From Candidatus Heimdallarchaeota archaeon (GTDB lineage Archaea > Asgardarchaeota > Heimdallarchaeia > Heimdallarchaeales > Kariarchaeaceae), in the NCBI GenBank assembly GCA_029882335.1, contig JAOUKW010000205.1, positions 1 to 7,406 of the forward strand: a stretch of 7,406 nucleotides of DNA, read 5' to 3'. Positions 1 through 5,784 of the stretch are shown in pieces. Position numbers and translations under genes: made by a program. The first letter of the stretch is position 1, and the number at the start of each line of letters is the position of its first letter. The notes beneath the pieces are model-generated. The model was not told where the DNA came from and made no database searches. It saw only the letters and a program-made list of their open reading frames with translations.

Positions 1-2591
1 AGTATTACATCACCTTGAATAACAAACACTTGGAAAATAACAGAGACAAATACAGTCAAGATTAATACATTATTTTTGAAGAACTGAGGACCAATAATAG
101 ATTCTAAATCCTCTCTGACGTTTAAAGCATGTGCAAATTGAGAAAGAGATAAAATTGCAAATGCAATTGTACTTGCTTTTAGATGAATTTGATCATTTGA
201 TAGACTAGAGTCAAATAAATAAAAATCAGGAGTTAAGAATAGAATAAAAGATCCCAATGTAATTAAACTAATGTAACCACCAAATAATAATATATGGAAT
301 ATCCGATCTTTGGCTAATAAATTCTCGTTTGGATCTCTTGGTTGTCGTTTCATAATGTTCTTAGATGCAGGATCAACACCAAGCGCAAGTGCAGGAACAC
401 CATCAGTGACTAAGTTTATCCAAAGGATTTGAGTTGCGACTAAAGCAGGTTCCTTTGTTATTATTATGGATAAAAAGATCACAATTATTTCAGCTAAATT
501 ACTTGATAACATATATCGTATGAATTTAGTCATGTTATCATAAATTGCTCTACCTTCTTCTACTGCGTGAACAATGGTAGTAAAATTATCATCCTCCAAA
601 ATCAAGTCTGCAGTTTCTTTGGTTACATCAGTACCACTACCCATAGCAATACCTACATCTGCACCTTTTAATGCAGGAGCATCATTGACACCATCTCCAG
701 TCATTGCAACTATTTCCCCCTTAGCTTTTAATGCGCGTACTATTCTCAATTTATGTGTTGGACTAATTCTTGCAAATATTGTTATATTTTTTATTCTTGT
801 TTGTAATTCGTAATCTGAAATCTCATCTAAACTAACTCCATCAATTACTTCATCACCATCTTTGTATATACCAATATCTTTTCCAATCGCAACAGCAGTG
901 TTTTTATGATCACCAGTGACCATTACAACACGAATACCTGCAGTGTGACATTTTTCGATTGTTTCTTTAACACCAGGTTTAGGAGGATCAATTAATCCAA
1001 CTAATCCATTAATAATTAATTTAGATTCAAATTCATAAATGTTATATGTTTCAGATGCTAATTTGTAATAACCAAAACCAAGCACACGTAATGCCTGAGA
1101 TGCAAGTGAATCTATTACCTTTTGTACTTTTTCCTTTAATTCTGCTGTTAATGGTTCAGGACCATTTCCTAGATCTATAGAATCAGCTAAACTTAATAAT
1201 ACTTCAGGAGCACCTTTTGTAAAAGAAATTTTTTCCTTTGTAGTTTTATCTTCAACAACTATTGTCATTCTTTTTCTTTCACTATCAAAAGGTATCTCAT
1301 CTAATCTTTGATATTTTGTAGATTCATGCACACGGTCAATTCCTAGTTCATCAGCAAGGCGTAATAATGCTAATTCTGTTGGAGCACCAATCACATTTTC
1401 ATCCGTAATCGATGCATTATTACATAAAAATAACCCCAAAGACAAGTATTTAGTTGTTCCATCTAATGGAGATGCATTTTTAAACTCATCACCATTTTGT
1501 ATCGTTATTTCAGAATTATCGAAAGCTGCAATTTTTTGAACTCTCATTTGATTTAAGGTTAGTGTACCTGTTTTATCAGTACAAATTGTGGTAACGGAAC
1601 CTAAACTTTCAACGGCAGGTAATTTCTTTACAATAGCTTTTTTCTTTGCCATTCTGATTACACCTAGCGAGAGTGCTAATGTAATCACTATTACCAATCC
1701 TTCAGGAATCGCTGCTACTGCCAAAGAAACAGCAATTTCAAACATTTCGATTGGTTCTAATTTAGCTACTTGAATACCGTATATCAAGATAATAACCATA
1801 ATTCCAATGATAATTAAACCTAATTTTTTACCGAATTTTTCTAACTTAATTTGTGTAGGAGTCTGGTCATCCACAATAGCTTGTACTTCGCCAGCGATCT
1901 TACCAACTTCAGTCTTCATTCCGATATTTGTAACAACAGCCTTTCCTTTTCCAAATGTTACATGTGTGCCCATGTAAACACAATTTACTCTATCTCCAAG
2001 GGATGATTTTAATTTTACTACAGTAAAACTTGATTTATTAACTTCAGTGCTTTCACCAGTTAATTGAGCTTCCTCAGTACGAAGAGTTTGTGCTTCAATG
2101 ATCCTGCCATCAGCAGGAATTCGATCCCCTTGTTTAAATATTACAACATCACCAGGTACAAGATCATTGGATTGAATTTCTATTTCTTTATCATCACGAA
2201 TAACAACACAAGTATGTGAAACCATTCTTTTTAACGCTTCAATTGCTTTATCCGCCCTCCACTCTTGATAAACACCAAAAATTGCGTTTAAAATTAAAAT
2301 AACACCGATTAGAATTGCATCTGTGAAATCCTCTAAAACTATTCCTGAAATAAAAGCTGCAAAAATTAGGATTATCACTAATATATCTTTAAATTGGTTT
2401 AAAAATATATCCAAAATAGAATCTTTCTCAGCCTCTTCTAATTCATTTTTTCCATAATATGTTTGTCTTTCCCTTACTTCTTGGGTGGTTAAACCATTTG
2501 GAGTTGTTTGAAAATGTTCCATCACTTGTTCTTTTTTCATATTATGATAAGGTAGAGTTTCTTCAACAAAATGTTCTTTATTCAAATGCAT
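1..2591 (-). CDS. P2A-type (SERCA-like) Ca2+-transporting P-type ATPase, C-terminus cut by window edge
   Basis: This membrane pump probably uses ATP to export Ca2+ from the cytoplasm. 863 codons are visible without a frameshift. Order: N-terminal cation-ATPase segment (about 15-55, PYHNM then YGKNEL), M1-M2 (about 66-108), actuator domain with TGES (178-181), M3-M4 with PEGL (E297), phosphorylation site DKTGT (D339), nucleotide-binding KGAPE (459-463), MVTGD (557-561), hinge TGDGVNDAP (631-639), then M5 to M9. Ion residues matching SERCA are E297 (M4), N698 and E701 (M5), and N726, T729 and D730 (M6). The M8 position of SERCA E908 is Q818. There is no N-terminal heavy-metal domain, which argues against a P1B pump. 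The missing end is probably M10 and a short tail. The ATG at 2591 precedes the usual N-terminal segment. It is divergent from the CaCA antiporter gene. Ca2+ is the best guess for substrate, but another cation cannot be excluded. Confidence 0.95.
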   Translation of the reverse strand, partial: MHLNKEHFVEETLPYHNMKKEQVMEHFQTTPNGLTTQEVRERQTYYGKNELEEAEKDSILDIFLNQFKDILVIILIFAAFISGIVLEDFTDAILIGVILILNAIFGVYQEWRADKAIEALKRMVSHTCVVIRDDKEIEIQSNDLVPGDVVIFKQGDRIPADGRIIEAQTLRTEEAQLTGESTEVNKSSFTVVKLKSSLGDRVNCVYMGTHVTFGKGKAVVTNIGMKTEVGKIAGEVQAIVDDQTPTQIKLEKFGKKLGLIIIGIMVIILIYGIQVAKLEPIEMFEIAVSLAVAAIPEGLVIVITLALSLGVIRMAKKKAIVKKLPAVESLGSVTTICTDKTGTLTLNQMRVQKIAAFDNSEITIQNGDEFKNASPLDGTTKYLSLGLFLCNNASITDENVIGAPTELALLRLADELGIDRVHESTKYQRLDEIPFDSERKRMTIVVEDKTTKEKISFTKGAPEVLLSLADSIDLGNGPEPLTAELKEKVQKVIDSLASQALRVLGFGYYKLASETYNIYEFESKLIINGLVGLIDPPKPGVKETIEKCHTAGIRVVMVTGDHKNTAVAIGKDIGIYKDGDEVIDGVSLDEISDYELQTRIKNITIFARISPTHKLRIVRALKAKGEIVAMTGDGVNDAPALKGADVGIAMGSGTDVTKETADLILEDDNFTTIVHAVEEGRAIYDNMTKFIRYMLSSNLAEIIVIFLSIIITKEPALVATQILWINLVTDGVPALALGVDPASKNIMKRQPRDPNENLLAKDRIFHILLFGGYISLITLGSFILFLTPDFYLFDSSLSNDQIHLKASTIAFAILSLSQFAHALNVREDLESIIGPQFFKNNVLILTVFVSVIFQVFVIQGDVI

Positions 2592-2610
2592 CACCTAGTA
2601 ACCTTTGCAA

Positions 2611-2646
2611 TGTATTATTTGTTTTTTTGAATAAACAAATAATTCA
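2611..2646. repeat. Inverted repeat in the Ca2+-ATPase promoter region, possible operator
   Basis: The core is a perfect 11-bp inverted repeat: ATTATTTGTTT at 2614-2624 and AAACAAATAAT at 2633-2643, with an 8-bp spacer. Allowing one mismatch extends each arm to 14 bp (2611-2624 and 2633-2646). It lies 20-55 bp before the ATPase ATG and overlaps the only nearby TATA-like sequence on the minus strand (AATAATAC, around 2612-2619). A bound dimeric regulator there would block promoter access. The repeat is seen directly; the operator role is inference. No T-tract and no upstream gene make it a terminator. Confidence 0.5.
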
Positions 2647-2803
2647 ACTGTACTGTAATTTTGTATTAAATTGAGAATATTATAATTTGACAGTTGTTTT
2701 ATCAATTTTCCTACGATTCTTAATGAATGAGATTTTTGTATTATCAAATCACATATGAAAAATACAATTACCACAATTAAATATATAAGAACATATTATA
2801 AAA

Positions 2804-2850
2804 TATATTGATTGCTTTTGAAATATATTGTATATTTATTATTTATATTG
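2804..2850. repeat. Three TATATTG copies at exact 20-bp spacing
   Basis: TATATTG occurs at 2804-2810, 2824-2830 and 2844-2850. The first two copies share a longer 10-bp unit, AAATATATTG (2801-2810 and 2821-2830). The spacing is close to two helical turns, so the copies would face roughly the same side of the DNA. The background is extremely A+T-rich, so chance is a real alternative. Confidence 0.35.
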
Positions 2851-2942
2851 AAGTATATTTTAAATAATATATAATATATGATTTAAATAGATAATAATTA
2901 ATTATAAGCAATAATTTAAATTTTCAAGTTTGAGTTATAGAC

Positions 2943-2967
2943 AATTTTGACTTTATTAATCAAAATT
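2943..2967. repeat. Inverted repeat upstream of the antiporter promoter
   Basis: AATTTTGA (2943-2950) and TCAAAATT (2960-2967) form a perfect 8-bp inverted repeat around a 9-bp spacer. It ends about 25 bp before the TATA-like box assigned to the CaCA gene, a position suited to an activator site in archaea. The arms differ in sequence from the repeat near the ATPase. A regulatory role is inference. Confidence 0.35.
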
Positions 2968-2992
2968 ATAAATATTTTCAAATTAATAAAAA

Positions 2993-2998
2993 TATAAA
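2993..2998 (+). promoter_or_regulatory. TATA-like box for the CaCA antiporter gene
   Basis: TATAAA preceded by an A-rich stretch resembles an archaeal BRE/TATA element. A start about 26 bp downstream would fall near 3022-3026 and give a leader of roughly 30 nt before the ATG at 3057. No purine-rich ribosome binding site is seen before that ATG. Similar A+T strings are common in this gap, so the assignment is tentative. Confidence 0.35.
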
Positions 2999-3056
2999 TC
3001 ACCAACGAGATAAACTAAACGACAGATTATTTATTGAACACTATGTAATATAATTT

Positions 3057-4034
3057 ATGTCTTTACTTATAGCAAGTCTTCAAGCATTTGGATGGTTAGT
3101 TGTACTTGGTTTAGCATCTGAATTTCTTGCAAAAGGAGCAGAGTTATTAGAACATAAATTTGGTGCTGGATTTACAGGATCAGTAATTCTTGGCTTCATC
3201 ACTATGCTTCCAGAGTTAATCTTTGTGCTAATTGCCGTCAATGAAATGGAATATGATGTTGCTTTAGGGTCTGCGGTAGGAGGAAATATATTATTATTTA
3301 CCGTAGGTTATGGAATCGTAATCCTTATAGCTTATCTCAAACATGATGAAATTATTCAGTTACCTAGAACTATGAAAGATGACCTATGGTACCTAATTAT
3401 AGCAACTCTATACTTATTTTTTTCTTCTTTCAAGGGTTATTTCGGTTTAATCGATGGTTTAATTCTATTCGTCCTATACATTGTTTTTGCAATTCATCAA
3501 TACGTAGAAACTAAAGATCTACAGAAAAATGAAAATCATGATAAAGAAATAATAACTTCAAAAATGTGGATTAAAAACTCCACTTTTATGTTAATTGGTA
3601 CTATTGGCATTGTGGTTGCAGCAGAACCATTTGTTCATTCAATAATAGAAATATCACATGAAACAGGTGTATCTGCGATTATTCTTGCATTAATTATTTC
3701 TCCAATTGCTTCTGAAATGCCAGAAAAAATTTCTGCATTCAGTTTATCATTCAAATCCTTAAAAGGTGCAGAAATAGCAGTCGCGAATTTTATTGGTTCA
3801 AAAGTTCAGGCAAGTACGCTTTTATTTGGAAGTATGATTCTTTTTAAACTCTATTTAACTGGTGGAGAAGTATATTATGTATCTCATACATTTATATTAA
3901 TTATTTTTGCAGTTTTAACAACTCTTGTTGGTGTGTGGATTACTTATGATTTGAAACTCAAACTCAAAGAAGGTTATTTTGTTACTCTCCTATATTTAGT
4001 AGCCATGATTAGTATTATTCTACTATCAGATTAG
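3057..4034 (+). CDS. Ca2+/cation antiporter (CaCA) superfamily membrane protein, diverged
   Basis: This 325-residue integral membrane protein has the two-repeat layout and usual size of prokaryotic Na+/Ca2+ exchangers. There are about five hydrophobic segments (8-24, 40-62, 67-94, 109-122, 128-148), a hydrophilic loop (149-172), then about five more (174-196, 207-231, 237-263, 275-297, 304-323). The alpha-1 repeat carries TMLPE (E53) followed by GSAVGGN (71-77). The alpha-2 repeat carries SEMPE (E223) followed by ANFIGSK (243-249). The two glutamates match the central ion ligands of the family (E54 and E213 of the Methanocaldococcus exchanger). Other ligands appear replaced: by eye, L80 and A252 stand where N81 and D240 are expected, and M50 and E220 where serines are expected. 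The family call is good, but the transported ion and coupling are uncertain. It is divergent from the Ca2+-ATPase, which favours a role in cation export. The ATG start gives an immediate first helix. Confidence 0.85.
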   Translation: MSLLIASLQAFGWLVVLGLASEFLAKGAELLEHKFGAGFTGSVILGFITMLPELIFVLIAVNEMEYDVALGSAVGGNILLFTVGYGIVILIAYLKHDEIIQLPRTMKDDLWYLIIATLYLFFSSFKGYFGLIDGLILFVLYIVFAIHQYVETKDLQKNENHDKEIITSKMWIKNSTFMLIGTIGIVVAAEPFVHSIIEISHETGVSAIILALIISPIASEMPEKISAFSLSFKSLKGAEIAVANFIGSKVQASTLLFGSMILFKLYLTGGEVYYVSHTFILIIFAVLTTLVGVWITYDLKLKLKEGYFVTLLYLVAMISIILLSD

Positions 4035-4120
4035 GAATAATATTTTTCATTTATAATCCTATTTTATTTGTAAATCCTTGATTTTTCTACAATAATAAAT
4101 TTCACTTGATTTTTATATTT
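4035..4120 (+). terminator. T-rich convergent gap, probable termination region
   Basis: The gap between the convergent antiporter and aldehyde dehydrogenase genes has plus-strand T runs at 4043-4047 and 4082-4086 and several TTTT/TTT clusters between them. Archaeal polymerases stop at such tracts without a hairpin, so this probably ends the antiporter transcript. No strong stem-loop is visible. The minus strand lacks comparable T runs here, so the dehydrogenase transcript may run into the antiporter's 3' end. Confidence 0.35.
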
Positions 4121-5572
4121 TCAGTATTTTATACAGATATTTTTAGGTTCGGTAAAAAATCTCAAAGCTTCAAATCCACCTTCTCTACCAACTCCTGAAT
4201 TTTTCATTCCACCAAATGGAGTTCGTAAATCTCTCAACATCCAACAATTTACCCAAACTATACCAGAATTTAACTTTTGAGAGAAATAAGTGGTTCTTTG
4301 TAGATTGTTTGTCCATAAGATAGATGCTAATCCATATCCGGTAGAATTAGCCATTTGTAATACTTGATCATCATATTCAAATGGCGTAATAGTTACAACA
4401 GGACCAAATATTTCTTCTTGATTTGTCCTACATGAGTTATCTAATCCTTCAATGACAGTTGGCTGAATAAACCATCCATCATTACATCTTCCGGAAACAT
4501 TTATTGAATTACCACCGTACAAAATAGTCCCTCCTTCTTTCTTAGCTAAATCAATATATGACAGAATTTTATCATAATGTTCTCGTGATACAATTGCTCC
4601 TAAATTTGTATTATCATCTATTGGATCTCCTACTACTAATTTAGAAATTTTTTCAATAAATTGTTTTTTAAATTTTTCATAAATTGTATTATGAATATAT
4701 ATTCTCGAACCACATAAACAAATTTCACCTTGATTTGAAAAAGAAGACCTAACTGTTGTTTCAATCATCTCATCAAAATTACAATCGTCAAATATTATTA
4801 CAGGATTCTTACCACCCATTTCAAGCGATAGCTTCTTGAATAAAGGAGCTGCATTTCTTGCAATTATTTCTCCTGTTTTTGTACCACCTGTAAATGAAAT
4901 CGCCTTAATTTCACGATGCAAAGTAATTGCCTCTCCAACCTCAGTTCCCAATCCATGAACAATATTTAAAACACCTTTGGGTAAACCAGCTTCAATACAA
5001 ATTTCAGATAATAGATATGCTGTATATGGAGTGATTTCAGATGGTTTTGCAATAACCGTATTTCCCACGGCCAATGCAGGTGCGATTTTCCAAGTGAATA
5101 AATATAATGGTAAATTCCATGGAGAAATTGCCCCAACTACGCCAATAGGTTGTCTTAGAGTATAATTTAAAGCCTCCCCTGTCATTTCATGACTTTCACT
5201 GGAGAAGTGTAAAATTGATGTTGCGAAAAAACGAAAGTTTGAAGCAGCCCTAGGAATATCAACAGACTTAGCCAACCACACAGGCTTACCATTATCTCTC
5301 GACTCAGCCTTTGCCAATAGTTCTAGTCTATCCTCGATTAATCTTGAAATAGTAAGAAGAATTTCAGAACGATACGTAACAGAGGTTGCAGACCAACTAG
5401 GATATGCTTCAATTGCAGCAGATACTGCTTTATCTACATCACTTTTGTCTGATCTAGGTATTTTTGCATAAATTTTTCCGATCGCAGGTTCATAGACGTC
5501 AAGAAACATATTACTTTGTGGTTTAACCAATTCTCCATTGATATAATTCTTAATAAAAATTTCTTCTTCCAT
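4121..5572 (-). CDS. NAD(P)+-dependent aldehyde dehydrogenase, 2-aminomuconate/2-hydroxymuconate semialdehyde dehydrogenase-like (ALDH8-like)
   Basis: This cytosolic enzyme of 483 residues, the usual family length, oxidises an aldehyde to an acid. Landmarks in order are PWN (N153, oxyanion hole), IAKPSE (K176, cofactor binding), FTGG (227-230), LEMGGKN (general base E251), the catalytic cysteine in QGEICLCG (C285), and EEIFGP (386-391). The C-terminal block VWVNCWMLRDLRTPFGG (438-454) and the NFRFFA segment (112-117) closely resemble muconate semialdehyde dehydrogenases, including human ALDH8A1. The arginines in these blocks, R114 and R447, match the pair that holds the substrate carboxylate in aminomuconate semialdehyde dehydrogenase. 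A dicarboxylic semialdehyde is therefore a likely substrate (tryptophan or aromatic meta-cleavage route). No other enzyme of such a route is nearby, so the physiological role is open. It is divergent from the MFS gene. The start is supported by a TATA-like box 35 bp upstream and a normal N-terminus. Confidence 0.93.
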   Translation of the reverse strand: MEEEIFIKNYINGELVKPQSNMFLDVYEPAIGKIYAKIPRSDKSDVDKAVSAAIEAYPSWSATSVTYRSEILLTISRLIEDRLELLAKAESRDNGKPVWLAKSVDIPRAASNFRFFATSILHFSSESHEMTGEALNYTLRQPIGVVGAISPWNLPLYLFTWKIAPALAVGNTVIAKPSEITPYTAYLLSEICIEAGLPKGVLNIVHGLGTEVGEAITLHREIKAISFTGGTKTGEIIARNAAPLFKKLSLEMGGKNPVIIFDDCNFDEMIETTVRSSFSNQGEICLCGSRIYIHNTIYEKFKKQFIEKISKLVVGDPIDDNTNLGAIVSREHYDKILSYIDLAKKEGGTILYGGNSINVSGRCNDGWFIQPTVIEGLDNSCRTNQEEIFGPVVTITPFEYDDQVLQMANSTGYGLASILWTNNLQRTTYFSQKLNSGIVWVNCWMLRDLRTPFGGMKNSGVGREGGFEALRFFTEPKNICIKY

Positions 5573-5605
5573 AAATTTTTCTTAGCTCATAAGTAAATGT
5601 GTTTT

Positions 5606-5611
5606 TTTATA
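5606..5611 (-). promoter_or_regulatory. TATA-like box for the aldehyde dehydrogenase gene
   Basis: The minus strand reads ATTATAAAAAAAC across this site. The distance to the ATG at 5572 (about 35 bp) would put an archaeal transcription start near 5581, giving a leader of about 9 nt. That is too short for a standard Shine-Dalgarno interaction, and none is seen. This is the best-placed TATA element in the window. Confidence 0.5.
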
Positions 5612-5613
5612 AT

Positions 5614-5700
5614 AGATAGTTTAAATTGTTATAATTACTTTAATAATTCAATTTTTTATTCTGAAACAATAGAATTTATGAGAAAATAAATCAACTATCT
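5614..5700. repeat. Oppositely oriented 8-bp sites AGATAGTT / AACTATCT
   Basis: AGATAGTT (5614-5621) and its reverse complement AACTATCT (5693-5700) lie 71 bp apart in the divergent region between the dehydrogenase and MFS genes. The first copy directly adjoins the dehydrogenase TATA box. They could be a pair of binding sites for one regulator, but an 8-bp match in A+T-rich DNA can arise by chance. Confidence 0.25.
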
Positions 5701-5749
5701 TTTCTAATATTCAGATTGAGGTATTTAATTTAGTTATTTAAGGAAAATC

Positions 5750-5755
5750 TTATAG
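5750..5755 (+). promoter_or_regulatory. Possible TATA-like box for the MFS transporter gene
   Basis: TTATAG within CTTATAGTA is about 30-35 bp before the ATG at 5785. This would give a transcription start a few bases before the ATG, so a nearly leaderless message. The match to a TATA consensus is modest, and a nearby TTATTTAA (5734-5741) is an alternative giving a longer leader. Confidence 0.3.
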
Positions 5756-5784
5756 TATGATGTTTAATTATTATTAGATACTAG

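Larger units (their letters stand above)
2592..3056. other. Very A+T-rich divergent intergenic region (465 bp)
   Basis: This gap separates the divergent starts of the Ca2+-ATPase and the CaCA antiporter. Positions 2761-3000 hold only 28 G or C bases in 240 (about 12%). I find no credible reading frame, tRNA or structured RNA. It contains an inverted repeat near the ATPase start, a second inverted repeat before the antiporter TATA box, and three phased TATATTG copies, each listed separately. It is long for a compact genome, so it probably houses two promoters and their control sites. Confidence 0.7.

Noticed and set aside
574..813. Plus-strand open frame within the ATPase gene
   Set aside because: It is antisense to the conserved TGDGVNDAP hinge region of the ATPase, and no promoter or start signal supports it.
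1588..1773. Plus-strand open frame within the ATPase gene
   Set aside because: It is antisense to the M4 region of the ATPase and is a by-product of its codon pattern.
2592..2596. AGGTG on the minus strand as a ribosome binding site for the ATPase
   Set aside because: It touches the ATG directly, while a working Shine-Dalgarno needs several bases of spacing, and no other gene here has one.
2459..2674. A 71-codon plus-strand open frame spanning the ATPase N-terminus and the gap
   Set aside because: Most of it is antisense to the well-supported ATPase, and the rest runs through the inverted repeat. The peptide shows no recognisable feature.
2592..3056. CRISPR array, tRNA or other structured RNA in the long gap
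   Set aside because: There is no repeat of CRISPR length with regular spacers, no tRNA-like arms or TTC-loop motif, and G+C is too low for a stable folded RNA.
4977..5165. Plus-strand open frame within the aldehyde dehydrogenase gene
   Set aside because: It is antisense to the cofactor-binding region of the dehydrogenase and has no independent support.
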